Below are positions 24,467-33,564 of a DNA stretch of 39,815 nt, piece by piece. The stretch spans positions 1-39,815 of the forward strand of contig NZ_BCYZ01000041.1 of assembly GCF_001598455.1 (NCBI RefSeq), given 5' to 3'. This DNA comes from Sphingomonas pruni NBRC 15498. GTDB taxonomy: Bacteria; Pseudomonadota; Alphaproteobacteria; Sphingomonadales; Sphingomonadaceae. Under the pieces are notes generated by a model. That model ran no database searches. It was not told the DNA's origin and was given only the letters and a program-made list of their open reading frames with translations. A program made the position numbers and the translations under genes. Numbering within the stretch: position 1 is the first letter of the stretch; the number at the start of each line of letters is the position of its first letter.

Positions 24467-24488
24467 CCTCTCCTGCAAGCCGGAGAGG
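24467..24488. repeat. Hairpin downstream of serB
   Basis: A perfect 7-bp inverted repeat (CCTCTCC / GGAGAGG) with an 8-nt loop lies 43 bp past the serB stop. It resembles the hairpin at 61-79 and that at 28845-28860. It may act as a weak serB terminator, although no T run follows. Confidence 0.5.
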
Positions 24489-24593
24489 AGCTGGTCATCT
24501 TTCCTGGGAGCGGACTTACCGCGATCCGGCTGTTGGACAGAAGACGTCGATTTAGAATAGCGAACTTTCACAATCGCTGGAGGTCTTGCCGCG

Positions 24594-24689
24594 GTGTTCT
24601 TCGTCCAGGTCATCCCGTTCGACGGCACATTGCACCACGACATCCGCCAGGCGGTTTATGGGCCGGGCTATATCGGTCCGGCCGCCTGA
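24594..24689 (+). CDS. Possible small protein (31 aa), unrecognised
   Basis: A GTG-started frame encodes a short peptide beginning MFFVQVIPFDGTLHHDIRQA and ending YGPGYIGPAA. Third codon positions are strongly G/C-biased from the GTG onward but not before it, which suggests real coding. GGAGG lies ten bases before the GTG. It sits between serB and the convergent Sel1/SPOR gene and overlaps neither. No family is recognised. It could be a small gene or the end of a decayed one. Confidence 0.35.
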   Translation: MFFVQVIPFDGTLHHDIRQAVYGPGYIGPAA

Positions 24690-24711
24690 TGCGGTTGCGG
24701 GGCCCCTGGCG

Positions 24712-25857
24712 TTACGGCCTGACCGGCACGCACTCCGACCCGGCGCGCTTGACCGTGCCGCACAATCGGACCGCATCGGCCTGAGAACGGATCGGGCCGG
24801 CCTGGAGTTTGGTGATCGGCCCGACGCGGCGCAGATAAGGCTGCATGCCGGCAAGACCGCCGACCTCGCCCTTGAGCCGCGTCCACAGGGTCTTGGCATT
24901 GCCCTCGTCGCGGAAGGCGCCGAACTGGACGCGCCAGCCGCCGCCGCTCGCGACCGCAACGGGTGCAGGTTCCGGCGCGGGCCGGACGGGCACCGGCTTC
25001 GGGCGCGGGGCAGGCTGGGCCGTCGACGCAGGAGGCGGAGGGTTGGCCGGTCCGGGAGTGTAGGCGGGCCTCGGATTGTAAGTCTGCGGCGGATTGGCCG
25101 TCAGGACCGGCGGTTTGTTCTTGCCCGGTCTGGATCCCTTGCCGGGCGCCGGATAGCTGGTGCCGGGCAGTCCATAAACCGGCCCCGGCACCGAAGACGG
25201 CGGAACGTCGGTCGGCGCGATGGTGCGACCGACGGGGCCGCCGCCGGTAATCTCTGAGCCGTAATTGCTGTTGCTCGCAACCTGCGCATCCATTTTGCGC
25301 GCGAGTTCGATGCCGCGCTGACGCTGGTCGGCGGGAATATATTTGTCCATCTCGGCGAGCGTCTGCGATCCCTGGGGCAGGCCGGCGCCCGACGAGCGGG
25401 TCATCAGCGCATAAGCGCGCACCCAGTCGCGCTCGACCCCGTCGCCATTGAACAGCATCGTGCCGAGCACGAGTTCGGCGCGCGGTTCGCCACGCCCAAC
25501 CGACTTCTCGAGCCACGGCACCGCCTCTGCACGCTTGCCGTCCTGGAACAGCGCGAGGCCGTAATTGTCCTCGGCCTGGGCGTGGCCTTGCAGCGCCGCC
25601 TTGCGATACCAGCTTTCCGCCATCGCCAGATCGACCGGCACGCCGCGCCCGAGCTTATAGGCTTGGCCGAGATTGAACTGGGCGTCGGCGTCGCCGGCGA
25701 TCGCGGCCTTGCGCCACTCGTCGACTGCCGCCCTATAGTCGCCGCGGTTCCAGGCATCGACCCCAGCCTTGGTGTCGGCCATGGCCGGCGCGCCGATGCC
25801 GACAGTCGCCGCGATAGCAGCAAGGGAAAGCGCCGCAGCGCCGATCAGCGTTCGCAT
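24712..25857 (-). CDS. Sel1-repeat and SPOR-domain periplasmic protein
   Basis: The 381-aa protein has a Sec signal peptide (MRTLIGAAALSLAAIAATVGIGAPAMA). Sel1-like repeats follow over about residues 35-165 (DAQFNLGQAYKLGRGVPVDLAMAESWYRKAALQGHAQAEDNYGLALF, AELVLGTMLFNGDGVERDW). Then comes a long Pro/Lys-rich linker (about 210-300) and a C-terminal SPOR domain (GGGWRVQFGAFRDEGNAKTLWTRLKGEVGG ... GPIRSQADAVRLCGTVKRAGSECVPVRP). SPOR domains bind denuded peptidoglycan at the division septum. The ATG at 25857 starts the signal peptide. The frame to 25923 adds unrelated residues. It is divergent from a ParA-SPOR cluster. Confidence 0.9.
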   Translation of the reverse strand: MRTLIGAAALSLAAIAATVGIGAPAMADTKAGVDAWNRGDYRAAVDEWRKAAIAGDADAQFNLGQAYKLGRGVPVDLAMAESWYRKAALQGHAQAEDNYGLALFQDGKRAEAVPWLEKSVGRGEPRAELVLGTMLFNGDGVERDWVRAYALMTRSSGAGLPQGSQTLAEMDKYIPADQRQRGIELARKMDAQVASNSNYGSEITGGGPVGRTIAPTDVPPSSVPGPVYGLPGTSYPAPGKGSRPGKNKPPVLTANPPQTYNPRPAYTPGPANPPPPASTAQPAPRPKPVPVRPAPEPAPVAVASGGGWRVQFGAFRDEGNAKTLWTRLKGEVGGLAGMQPYLRRVGPITKLQAGPIRSQADAVRLCGTVKRAGSECVPVRP

Positions 25858-26126
25858 GTTACTTGTGTCCCGCCCAAAATACACTTTCAGGGATGATATC
25901 GCGCTGTAACGGCCGAATGGCAAAGAAAAGGTTAGTCATGAGTCCGTCCGAAAACTCGCGAAAGAGCGAGTTCTGCGGCGGGCAGATGCCGCCGAACGCG
26001 CGTCCAGCGCGCTTTCAAACTGACTCCATGATCGTTTCGGGTCCCAACTGAATATCGCGCCGTTAACCTGTTCTTAGCTCGCCTCGTGGCACCTCGCTTC
26101 TCGAATAGCGGGGAGTAACAGGATCA

Positions 26127-26852
26127 ATGCGCGTTCTCGCGATGGCATCGCAGAAGGGCGGATCGGGCAAGACGACGCTGTCTGGGCACCTTGCGGTGCA
26201 GGCACAGCTCGCCGGAGCCGGCCCCGTTGTGCTGATCGACATCGACCCCCAGGGATCGCTGTCGGATTGGTGGAATGAGCGAGAGACGGAATTTCCCGCC
26301 TTCGCCCAGACCACGGTGGCGCGGCTCGCCGCCGATCTGGAAGTCCTGCGCCAGCAGGGCTTCAAGATGGCGGTGATCGATACCCCGCCAGCCATTACCA
26401 TGGCGATCCAGAGCGTCATCCAGGTGGCCGAGCTGATCGTCATTCCGACGCGTCCGTCGCCGCATGACTTGCGCGCGGTCGGCGCCACCGTCGATTTGTG
26501 CGAGCGTGCCGGCAAGCCGCTGATCTTCGTGGTCAATGGCGCGACGCCGAAGGCCAAGATCACGTCGGAAGCCGCTGTCGCGCTGTCGCAGCACGGCACG
26601 GTCGCTCCGATCACGATCCACCACCGCACCGATTTCGCCGCCTCAATGATCGATGGCCGCACGGTGATGGAAATCGATCCCAAGGGCCGTTCGGCGGCCG
26701 AAATCACCGAGCTTTGGGCCTATATCTCCGATCGCTTGGAGAAGAATTTCCGTCGCACGGTTTTCTCGGCCCCGACCGCGATGCAGCACCCGGGTTTCGG
26801 CGCGCGTCCGCAAGCCGGCGGTGGCGGCTTCGGCCGCCGAGTGATGAGCTAA
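26127..26852 (+). CDS. ParA family ATPase (orphan)
   Basis: The 241-aa ATPase has the deviant Walker A motif QKGGSGKTTLSG (K10 and K15), Walker A' with LIDIDPQGSLSDWW, and Walker B in KMAVIDTPPAI. It ends in a Gly-rich tail (GFGARPQAGGGGFGRRVMS). ParA-type ATPases position DNA, protein clusters or division proteins on the nucleoid. This one is not next to parB or oriC genes, and is followed after 10 bp by a putative ribbon-helix-helix partner and then a SPOR protein. A role in positioning or division is inferred. Confidence 0.9.
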   Translation: MRVLAMASQKGGSGKTTLSGHLAVQAQLAGAGPVVLIDIDPQGSLSDWWNERETEFPAFAQTTVARLAADLEVLRQQGFKMAVIDTPPAITMAIQSVIQVAELIVIPTRPSPHDLRAVGATVDLCERAGKPLIFVVNGATPKAKITSEAAVALSQHGTVAPITIHHRTDFAASMIDGRTVMEIDPKGRSAAEITELWAYISDRLEKNFRRTVFSAPTAMQHPGFGARPQAGGGGFGRRVMS

Positions 26853-26862
26853 GGGTGGCGCG

Positions 26863-27471
26863 ATGATGAGCGAACCCAAGCCTTTTGCTTCTTTGTCCTC
26901 CGGCCTGCTCGCCCGCAAGGGCCAGGCGCGTCCGGCGATGCGTCCGCAAGGTTTCACCGGCGGTTATGCATCGCTGGCCGGGCTAGAGGATCTCGGCTGG
27001 AACGACATGGGGCATATCCCCGAGCCGATCGCCGACGTTCATCCTCTGCACGAGGACGACCAGATCCAGCCGCCGCCCGAGGGCGTGCCGCCGGTACTGG
27101 CGCAGCGCCACGCGTTGAAACAGGAATTCGAGCCGGTGCTCGAGGAACTGCCCGAAGAGGAAGCCGAGCTTTCGGACGAGGCGCCGGTCGAGACCTTGGT
27201 CACCGCGCCGGTACCCGTGCTCGAAACATTCGAACCGCGCCCGGTTTCGGTCACGGCGGCGAGTCGGATCGCGCGCGCCACCAAGCATAAGCACAAGGCC
27301 GCGTTTACGTTGCGGTTGGACGAGGAGCGCCATTTGCGGCTGCGCCTGGCCAGCGCGGTCACCGGCCGTTCGGCCCAACAGATTGTTACCGGGGCGCTCG
27401 ACGCCTTTTTGGAATCGCTGCCCGAAGTCGCCGAGCTGGCACGCCAGCTGCCGACCCGGGCCAAGGGGTGA
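26863..27471 (+). CDS. Hypothetical protein with C-terminal ribbon-helix-helix-like region
   Basis: The 202-aa protein has no clear family. The N-terminal two thirds are low-complexity and acidic (LPEEEAELSDEAPVET), with a conserved-looking start KPFASLSSGLLARKGQARPAMRPQ. The last 60 residues (KHKAAFTLRLDEERHLRLRL then ASAVTGRSAQQIVTGALDAFL) look like a ribbon-helix-helix fold: one beta strand with FTLRLD, then two helices. This suggests it is the DNA-binding or adaptor partner of the ParA ATPase just upstream. AAGGG stands before the ATG at 26863, and a second ATG follows at once. SPOR gene translation begins 16 bp after its stop. Confidence 0.75.
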   Translation: MMSEPKPFASLSSGLLARKGQARPAMRPQGFTGGYASLAGLEDLGWNDMGHIPEPIADVHPLHEDDQIQPPPEGVPPVLAQRHALKQEFEPVLEELPEEEAELSDEAPVETLVTAPVPVLETFEPRPVSVTAASRIARATKHKHKAAFTLRLDEERHLRLRLASAVTGRSAQQIVTGALDAFLESLPEVAELARQLPTRAKG

Positions 27472-27487
27472 ATTGGGGGACGTTGCG

Positions 27488-28819
27488 ATGAAGTCGAAGC
27501 GATTGACGATGGGGCTCTCGGCGGTCGCGCTTTGCGCCGCATTGGGCGGCATCTATCAGGGCGCCGCGCTCGCCGGCTCGAAGTCGAGTGTGGTCGATGA
27601 CAAGGCTGCGGCAACGGATATCGCCAAGGCGCGCAACGCGCTGGCCGACCGCCAGGGCAACGACGCCGTGCGTTGGGCGGAGGCCGCGGTGGAACTCCGT
27701 CCGCAAATCGCAGACTATCGCGCCGTGCTCGGCCAGGCCTATCTGCTCGCCGGTCGCTTCGCGTCGGCCCGCACCACCTTCAACGATGCGCTGACTCTGT
27801 CGCCGGGCGATGGCAAGGTCGCGCTCAACCTGGCGCTCGCCCAGATCGCCGAAGGCGATTGGACCGGCGCACGCCAGACGTTGGACAGCAATTCGGGATC
27901 GATCCCTGTCAGCGACCGCGGTCTCGCCATGGCGCTTGCGGGTGACCCGATCAGCGCGGTCAATCTTCTGTTGCCGGTCGCGAAACAGCCTGGTGCCGAC
28001 GCCAAGCTGCGTCAGAATCTGGCGCTCAGCCTGGCGCTCGCCGGGCGTTGGCAGGACGCCCGCATGGTCGCCGGCATGGATCTGTCGCCGGCCGATACCG
28101 ACAAGCGGATCACCGAATGGGCAGCCTTTGCGCGTCCCGCATCGCGTTACGATCAGGTGGCTTCCTTGCTCGGTGTGACGCCGGCGGCCGATCCCGGCCA
28201 GCCGGTCGCGCTCGCGCTCAATGCCAGCACGCCGGTCGTCGCCAGCGCGCCTGCGCCGGTCGAGGCCTATATGCCGAAGGCGCCGGAAGAGGTTGCGGTC
28301 GCATCCGCGCCGGTCAGCACCGGCACTGCCGCTCCGGCTGCGGTCGCTTCCGTCTCGCCCGCGCCTGCGGTCAGCACGGTGGTATTCGGGCCGCGTGCCG
28401 AAGTCGTTCAGCCGTTGCCGGCCCAGCCGGCGGTCGGCAGCAAGGCGCCGCTCATCAAGGCGCCGAAAACGGCCATCAAGGCCGCAGTATTCGTCAAACC
28501 CATGGCTGCTCCAACCACCCCGGGCGCCGCCAAGGTCAGCGTGAGCAAGGGCAATTACTATGTCCAGCTCGGTGCCTATGACAGCACGGGCGTCGCCCGT
28601 GATGCCTGGGCCCGGGCCTCACGCGCTTATTCCGGCTTCGCCGGCCATGCTCCCACGGGCATGTCGGTGACGGTCAAGGGCAAGAACTTCTATCGCCTGT
28701 CGGTCGGCGGGTTCGACCGCGCCGGCGCCGCGCAGCTCTGCGCGAGCTATCGCGCGAAGGGCGGCACCTGCTTCGTCCGCGAAAATGCCGGCGATCAGGC
28801 GGTGAGCTGGAAGAAGTAA
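27488..28819 (+). CDS. Tetratricopeptide-like protein with C-terminal SPOR domain
   Basis: The 443-aa exported protein starts MKSKRLTMGLSAVALCAALGGIYQGAALA, a signal peptide or anchor. TPR-like helices follow (about 45-190: DAVRWAEAAVELRPQIADYRAVLGQAYLLAGRFASARTTFNDALTLSPGD, then QNLALSLALAGRWQDARMVA). A Pro/Ala/Val-rich linker runs over about 240-350. The SPOR domain covers about 355-435 (NYYVQLGAYDSTGVARDAWARASRAY ... FYRLSVGGFDRAGAAQLCASYRAKGGTCFVR). It is the third gene of the ParA cluster, 16 bp after its predecessor, with GGGGGA upstream. Together with the divergent Sel1-SPOR gene, it suggests a septal peptidoglycan role. Confidence 0.9.
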   Translation: MKSKRLTMGLSAVALCAALGGIYQGAALAGSKSSVVDDKAAATDIAKARNALADRQGNDAVRWAEAAVELRPQIADYRAVLGQAYLLAGRFASARTTFNDALTLSPGDGKVALNLALAQIAEGDWTGARQTLDSNSGSIPVSDRGLAMALAGDPISAVNLLLPVAKQPGADAKLRQNLALSLALAGRWQDARMVAGMDLSPADTDKRITEWAAFARPASRYDQVASLLGVTPAADPGQPVALALNASTPVVASAPAPVEAYMPKAPEEVAVASAPVSTGTAAPAAVASVSPAPAVSTVVFGPRAEVVQPLPAQPAVGSKAPLIKAPKTAIKAAVFVKPMAAPTTPGAAKVSVSKGNYYVQLGAYDSTGVARDAWARASRAYSGFAGHAPTGMSVTVKGKNFYRLSVGGFDRAGAAQLCASYRAKGGTCFVRENAGDQAVSWKK

Positions 28820-28844
28820 GGAAAAGCCCTTTTCTTCAAACCCC

Positions 28845-28860
28845 CTCCCGCAAGCGGGAG
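28845..28860. repeat. Hairpin between the SPOR gene and pyrC-like gene
   Basis: Arms CTCCCG and CGGGAG flank CAAG in the short gap between two convergent genes. It is preceded by a smaller GAAAAG-CC-CTTTTC repeat at 28821-28834. It may serve as a weak bidirectional terminator. Confidence 0.5.
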
Positions 28861-28878
28861 AGGACTTCTTCGCTAAGC

Positions 28879-30069
28879 CTAAATTTCCTTTCCGCCCTTC
28901 CACAGGCGGAGCACTTTTCCTTGGGTCGGCAACCCGTCGAAAGGCGTGTTGCCGGCCCTTGCTTTCATCGCCTCGCCGCGGATTTGCCAGGATGCTTGCG
29001 GATCGAGCAGCATCAGGTCGGCGGGCTGGCCGGGTAGCAGCCTGCCGGTATCGACACCCAGCACGCTGGCCGGATTTATCGCGAGCATCGCGAACAGTCG
29101 TTCGACCGGCAGGTCGAGTCCCAGGCCCAGCGCGAGCAGCGTCTCCGCGGCCGACGCTCCGGGGGACGCGTCGGCGAAGGGCAGGCGCTTTTCCTCGGGT
29201 CCCCGCGGATCATGGCCCGAGCACAGCACGTCGATGGTCCCGTCCGCCACCGCGACCAGCGCCGCCTTGCGATCCTCTTCCGACCGCAGGGGAGGGGACA
29301 GATGGGCGAAGGTGCGGAAATCGCTCATCGCATTGTCGGACAGCAGCAGATGCGCAGGAGTGACGCCGCACGTCACCTGGACACCGCGACGTTTCGCCGC
29401 CCGAACCAACTCGAACCCGGCCGCCGTAGTGACCTGGCGGAAATGGAGTCGCGCGCCTGTCTCCTCGGCCAAGGCGAGGTCGCGCGCGATCGCCAGCGCC
29501 TCGGCGATTGAGGGCGCGGCGGGCAGGCCGAGCCGCGTTGCGGCTTCGCCCTCGGTCGCGACAGCGTTGCCGGTCAGGCCGCCGTCCTCGGCATGTGCAA
29601 CGACAGTCAGGTCGAGGTCGCGCGCATAGGCCAGCACCTTGCGCATCACGCCCGAATCGGCGATCCAGCGCCGTCCGGTACCGACCGCCCTGGCGCCCGC
29701 GCCTTTCATGATCGCCATTTCGGCGAGATCGGCGCCTTGCAGGCCCTTGGTCGCCGCCGCGATCGGGTGGATCCACAGCAACGGCTTGCCGACCAGTGAC
29801 GCGCGCTGGACGATGCCGGGGTCGTCCAGCACCGGCGACTGATCGGGCATCAGCCCGACGCGGACGATGCCGCCGGCGCGGAATGCCTCGCGATCTATCG
29901 CGAACACGCCGAGGTCGACTATCCCCGGTGCCAGCAGCTTACCCCGGCAATCGATGACTTCCGCGTTGGGGGCAGCATCGACGATACGATCGCCGACGAC
30001 GTGCAATTCGCCATCGGCGACTCCGTCGGGGCGGACGATCCGGGCATTGACGAAGCGCAAGGCGGTCAT
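28879..30069 (-). CDS. Dihydroorotase-like protein, probably non-catalytic (PyrC'/PyrX type)
   Basis: The 396-aa amidohydrolase-fold protein sits just downstream of pyrB with a 4-bp overlap. Its metal ligands are lost. The G-x-x-D-x-H-x-H motif reads G49-I-V-D-L-G-V-F56, so both histidines are replaced. The H-x-x-H-V-S-T segment is LHFRQVTT, and the TDHAPH segment is SGHDPRG. H159 (VVAHAED) remains. This matches the inactive PyrC' of Pseudomonas and relatives, which is needed for aspartate transcarbamoylase assembly. The ATG at 30069 gives the normal N-terminus ([12 protein letters not shown]). An active dihydroorotase must lie elsewhere. It is not in this window. Confidence 0.85.
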   Translation of the reverse strand: MTALRFVNARIVRPDGVADGELHVVGDRIVDAAPNAEVIDCRGKLLAPGIVDLGVFAIDREAFRAGGIVRVGLMPDQSPVLDDPGIVQRASLVGKPLLWIHPIAAATKGLQGADLAEMAIMKGAGARAVGTGRRWIADSGVMRKVLAYARDLDLTVVAHAEDGGLTGNAVATEGEAATRLGLPAAPSIAEALAIARDLALAEETGARLHFRQVTTAAGFELVRAAKRRGVQVTCGVTPAHLLLSDNAMSDFRTFAHLSPPLRSEEDRKAALVAVADGTIDVLCSGHDPRGPEEKRLPFADASPGASAAETLLALGLGLDLPVERLFAMLAINPASVLGVDTGRLLPGQPADLMLLDPQASWQIRGEAMKARAGNTPFDGLPTQGKVLRLWKGGKEI

Positions 30070-31055
30070 GCCCAGCCCTCCACCTTGCGCGCGCGCCGGG
30101 TCAGCACGTCCAGGCACGCCATCCGTACCGCGACGCCCATCTCGACCTGCTCGGTGATTGCCGATCGCTCGATATGGTCGGCGACATTCGAATCGATCTC
30201 GACGCCGCGGTTCATCGGTCCCGGATGCATTACGAGCGCGTCGGGCTTGGCGAGCGCCAGCCGATCAAGGGTTAGCCCGTAGCGCAGGTGGAATTCGCGA
30301 GTGGAGGGAATGAACGCCCCCGACATCCGCTCGTTCTGAAGGCGCAGCATCATCACTACGTCGGCACCGGCCAGCGCGGCGTCGAAATCGGCATAGGGCG
30401 TCACCCCCATACGTTCGATTGCCGCGGGCATCAGCGTGGCAGGCGCCACCACCCGGACTTCAGCCGCGAGCGCGGTTAGCGCCAGGATGTTCGACCGCGC
30501 CACGCGGCTGTGCAGGATATCGCCACAAATCACCACGCGCTGTCCCGCGATGCTGCCGCGCCGGCGCCGGATCGTGAGCGCATCGAGCAGTGCCTGGGTC
30601 GGGTGTTCGTGGCTGCCATCGCCGGCGTTGAGTACCGGGCAATCGACCTTGCCGGCGATCAGCCGGACCGCGCCCGAGCTCGAGTGGCGGATGACGATGA
30701 CGTCGGCGCGCATCGCATTGAGCGTCATCGCGGTGTCGATCAGCGTTTCGCCCTTCTTCACGCTCGACTGCGCGACCGCCATGTTGACGACATCGGCGCC
30801 GAGCCGCTTTCCCGCGATCTCGAACGACAGCAACGTCCGCGTCGAATTCTCGAAGAACGCATTGATCAGGGTGAGGCCGTCGAGCCGCTTGTCGGGCTTG
30901 GCGCGGTTGCGGTTCGCCTCGACCCATTGTTCCGCTTCATCGAGCAGGAACGCGATCTCGTGTGGTTGCAGGCCGGAAATGCCCGTCAGGTGCCGGTGCG
31001 GAAAGACGGCACCGCCCTCGATAAGGGCGGCGGGACGATGATCGGAATGTCGCAT
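30066..31055 (-). CDS. pyrB: Aspartate carbamoyltransferase catalytic subunit
   Basis: The 329-aa enzyme joins carbamoyl phosphate and aspartate in pyrimidine synthesis. The carbamoyl-phosphate loop is [20 protein letters not shown] (S71-T-R-T74). The 80s loop has [22 protein letters not shown] and LRLQNERM are the usual aspartate-site segments, and [11 protein letters not shown] is at the C-terminus. Length is that of catalytic subunits. The start codon overlaps nothing upstream, and its stop overlaps the start of the pyrC' gene, so the two are coupled. They probably form a class A-like complex. It is divergent from the first AraC gene. Confidence 0.96.
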   Translation of the reverse strand: MRHSDHRPAALIEGGAVFPHRHLTGISGLQPHEIAFLLDEAEQWVEANRNRAKPDKRLDGLTLINAFFENSTRTLLSFEIAGKRLGADVVNMAVAQSSVKKGETLIDTAMTLNAMRADVIVIRHSSSGAVRLIAGKVDCPVLNAGDGSHEHPTQALLDALTIRRRRGSIAGQRVVICGDILHSRVARSNILALTALAAEVRVVAPATLMPAAIERMGVTPYADFDAALAGADVVMMLRLQNERMSGAFIPSTREFHLRYGLTLDRLALAKPDALVMHPGPMNRGVEIDSNVADHIERSAITEQVEMGVAVRMACLDVLTRRARKVEGWA

Positions 31056-31174
31056 TAAAGCCGTCGCCTAAACCCGCCTGAGGTGCGGTGCAAGTCCGCA
31101 ACATCACTGATAGTCTTCAGGGCCGTTTGCGGCTCCTCTGCACGCTCCTGATAATCCTAGGGGGTCGGTGGAGG

Positions 31175-32080
31175 ATGGCCAACGTTCAAACGATCAGCGC
31201 TCAGCGCGATGCCGTCGATATCCGCGTCTACGCGCCTGCCGAAAGCCTGCGCCCGCTCGTTTCGTCTTATTACTTTCTCGAATCGATGGGTCCGTTGGCC
31301 GATTTCGCGCCGCCCGAACAGGCCAATATCCGGTTTGCGATCGAGGGCGTTTGGAGGCTGGGGAGCAATGACGGCAAGGCGGCGATCAAACCTTCCAACG
31401 CGTCTCTGTTCGGCCCCAGCGATCGCGCCCGTCGCTTCGCCACCGATGGCGGGCTGCTCATGGGAGTCGGGCTCACGGCGACAGGCTGGCTTACGTTCAT
31501 CGGTGGGCATGCGTCGGACTTTGCCAACCTGATTCTCCCGTTGGGGAGGCAATTGGGTCCGTCCGGACTTGAAATCCTGGGACGTCTTGCCGGCGCGTCC
31601 GACGACTCCGAGCGCGTAGCGATCCTCGACGCGATCCTCCGCGACAGGCCGACGCGACAGAACGCCTATTGTGCGATCGCCGCGCAGGTCCAGGATGCCA
31701 TCCAGTCTGGAAAAATCGAGGATGTCGCCGATTTGGCCGAGACAGTCGGCGTCGAGCATCGCAGGCTCTTGCGCGTTTGCACTTCCGCATTCGGTTTCCC
31801 TCCGGTCCGCCTGCTGCGCCGCCAGCGTTTCCTGAGGACGCTGAACCTGATGCGGGATCGGCGGGATCAGCCGATCGGTAAGCTGATCGATTCAAGCTAT
31901 TACGATCAGGCGCATTTCAACCGTGAGTTCAAGGCGTATATGGGCATGACGCCACGCGCCTATTTCGGGATGCCGCACGACATCGTCGATCGCGTGATGC
32001 AAGCCAATGACGGTGTGTCCGATCGGTGGCGTGGGGATCGGCGCGAACCGTCCCAGGCGATGGGCCGAGAGCGAAACTGA
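31175..32080 (+). CDS. AraC family transcriptional regulator (paralogue 1)
   Basis: The 301-aa regulator has an N-terminal sensor region (YAPAESLRPLVSSYYFLESMG, then FGPSDRARRFATDGG) and a C-terminal AraC-type HTH (about residues 205-280, [27 protein letters not shown] ... [27 protein letters not shown]). The ATG at 31175 is preceded by GGAGG and a G-rich region. A longer frame to 31088 is possible but lacks a better site. It is about 65% identical by eye to the next gene over its whole length, so the two arose by tandem duplication. Its ligand and targets are unknown. Confidence 0.85.
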   Translation: MANVQTISAQRDAVDIRVYAPAESLRPLVSSYYFLESMGPLADFAPPEQANIRFAIEGVWRLGSNDGKAAIKPSNASLFGPSDRARRFATDGGLLMGVGLTATGWLTFIGGHASDFANLILPLGRQLGPSGLEILGRLAGASDDSERVAILDAILRDRPTRQNAYCAIAAQVQDAIQSGKIEDVADLAETVGVEHRRLLRVCTSAFGFPPVRLLRRQRFLRTLNLMRDRRDQPIGKLIDSSYYDQAHFNREFKAYMGMTPRAYFGMPHDIVDRVMQANDGVSDRWRGDRREPSQAMGRERN

Positions 32081-32203
32081 CGCAGAAGGCGGCTTTTGGC
32101 CGTGACGCCGGGCGACCGGTCGCGCTGCGCGTACCCAACGGATCGATTATTAGGGGCTTACCTCAGCGTTCTTTTTTGGACAAAACGGACGCAAGGGAAA
32201 AAT

Positions 32204-33106
32204 ATGACCGGTCCGCCTGCGACCGGTGCGCCGCGCGGCGCGCCGGAAATCCGCTTCTACCTGCCTCCCGAAGGGCTGCGTCCGCTCGTCACGTCCTATT
32301 ATTTTCTCGAATCCGCCGGGCCGCTCGACGATTTCACCCACCCCGAATGGGCTAATATCAGGTTCGCGCTCAACGGCGTGTGGCGCTTCGAGAGTGGCGA
32401 AGGCAGGGAAACGATCGAGCCGACCCGCGCCGCGTTGTTCGGCCCTACAGATCGCGCGCGGCGTTTCATGACCGATGGCGGATTGGCATTCGGCATCGGC
32501 CTGACGCCGCTTGGTTGGCTGACGCTGATCGGTAGCGACGCGTCGGACGTCGCCAACCTCATTGTTCCGCTCGATAGACAATTGGGCCCGTCGGGTCCGG
32601 CCATCCTTTCGCGGCTGCTCGAAGCGCGCACCGACGCGGAGCGCGTCGCAATTCTCGATACGATCCTCGACGCGCGGCCGGCATCGCAGAGCGCGTACCG
32701 CGAACTGGCGGTCCGGGTGCAGCAGGCGCTGCTGTCGGGAACGGTCGACCAGGTCGGGGATCTCGCCGAGCAACTGGGGATCGAACAGCGCACGCTGCAC
32801 CGCGTCTGTACCACGGTGTTCGGGTTTCCGCCGGTGCGACTGCTGCGCCGTCAGCGCTTTCTGCGGACTTTGGCCAAGGTCCGCGACCGGCTCGACCAGC
32901 CGCTCGGCGACCTGATCGATTCCGCTTATTACGACCAGGCTCATTTCAATCGCGACTTCAAGGCCTGTATGGGGATGACCCCGCTCGCCTATTTTCGCCT
33001 GCCGCGCGAGGCGCTGCGCCGGGCAGCGGAGGAACGCCACCGTGTGCTCGGCGCGCCGGTCCAGGGCCTGCATATCCAGCAGGATGGGCAGGGCGATCAG
33101 GGCTGA
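32204..33106 (+). CDS. AraC family transcriptional regulator (paralogue 2)
   Basis: The 300-aa protein is colinear with its neighbour upstream. The N-terminal sensor region reads [19 protein letters not shown], with [14 protein letters not shown] at mid-length. The AraC HTH ends the protein ([53 protein letters not shown]). AAGGGA precedes the ATG at 32204, while the frame opening to 32096 has no support. A 123-bp gap after paralogue 1 leaves room for its own promoter. Its stop overlaps the convergent ruvX gene by 10 bp. Confidence 0.85.
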   Translation: MTGPPATGAPRGAPEIRFYLPPEGLRPLVTSYYFLESAGPLDDFTHPEWANIRFALNGVWRFESGEGRETIEPTRAALFGPTDRARRFMTDGGLAFGIGLTPLGWLTLIGSDASDVANLIVPLDRQLGPSGPAILSRLLEARTDAERVAILDTILDARPASQSAYRELAVRVQQALLSGTVDQVGDLAEQLGIEQRTLHRVCTTVFGFPPVRLLRRQRFLRTLAKVRDRLDQPLGDLIDSAYYDQAHFNRDFKACMGMTPLAYFRLPREALRRAAEERHRVLGAPVQGLHIQQDGQGDQG

Positions 33107-33564
33107 ACGGAAACAAGCCCGTCGATCGCACCTTGCAGAATGTAACTCGCCGCCAGCTTGTCGACGCGCTCGGCGCGTTTGGCGCGGCTCAGATCCTCGG
33201 CGATCATCTGGCGTTCGACCGCCTGGGTCGACCAGCGTTCGTCCCAAAGGAGGATCGGCAGGCCGAGATCGGCGATGTTGCGCGCAAAGGCGCGGGTCGA
33301 TTGGGTGCGCGGCGAATCGGTGCCGTCGAGGTTGAGCGGCAGGCCGACGACGATGCCCTTGACCGATTGAGCGACCGCCAGCGCGGCCAGCGCCGCCTTG
33401 TCGGCAGTGAACTTGGTGCGGCGGATCAGCTCGGCGGGGCTGGAGAAGCTCCAGCCGGCATCGCATAGGGCGGTGCCGATCGTCTTGGTGCCGACGTCGA
33501 GCCCGAGCAGGCGTCCGCCGTCGGGCAACGCGGTCCGGAACGCAGCGCGATCCTCGGTGATCAT
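33097..33564 (-). CDS. ruvX: Holliday junction resolvase-like protein YqgF/RuvX
   Basis: The 155-aa RNase H-fold protein contains [16 protein letters not shown] near the N-terminus (the first catalytic Asp), [17 protein letters not shown] and [13 protein letters not shown] with the acidic residues of the active site, and [13 protein letters not shown] at the end. YqgF proteins act in rRNA 5' processing or as Holliday junction resolvase candidates. The ATG at 33564 is fixed by the family N-terminus and overlaps the upstream DUF3089 stop (ATGA). Its 3' end overlaps the convergent AraC gene by 10 bp. Confidence 0.93.
   Translation of the reverse strand: MITEDRAAFRTALPDGGRLLGLDVGTKTIGTALCDAGWSFSSPAELIRRTKFTADKAALAALAVAQSVKGIVVGLPLNLDGTDSPRTQSTRAFARNIADLGLPILLWDERWSTQAVERQMIAEDLSRAKRAERVDKLAASYILQGAIDGLVSVQP

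Noticed and set aside
25863..26051. Possible 62-aa frame upstream of parA
   Set aside because: No ribosome site or domain, and its codon use is unlike its neighbours. It begins inside the promoter region of the divergent SPOR gene.
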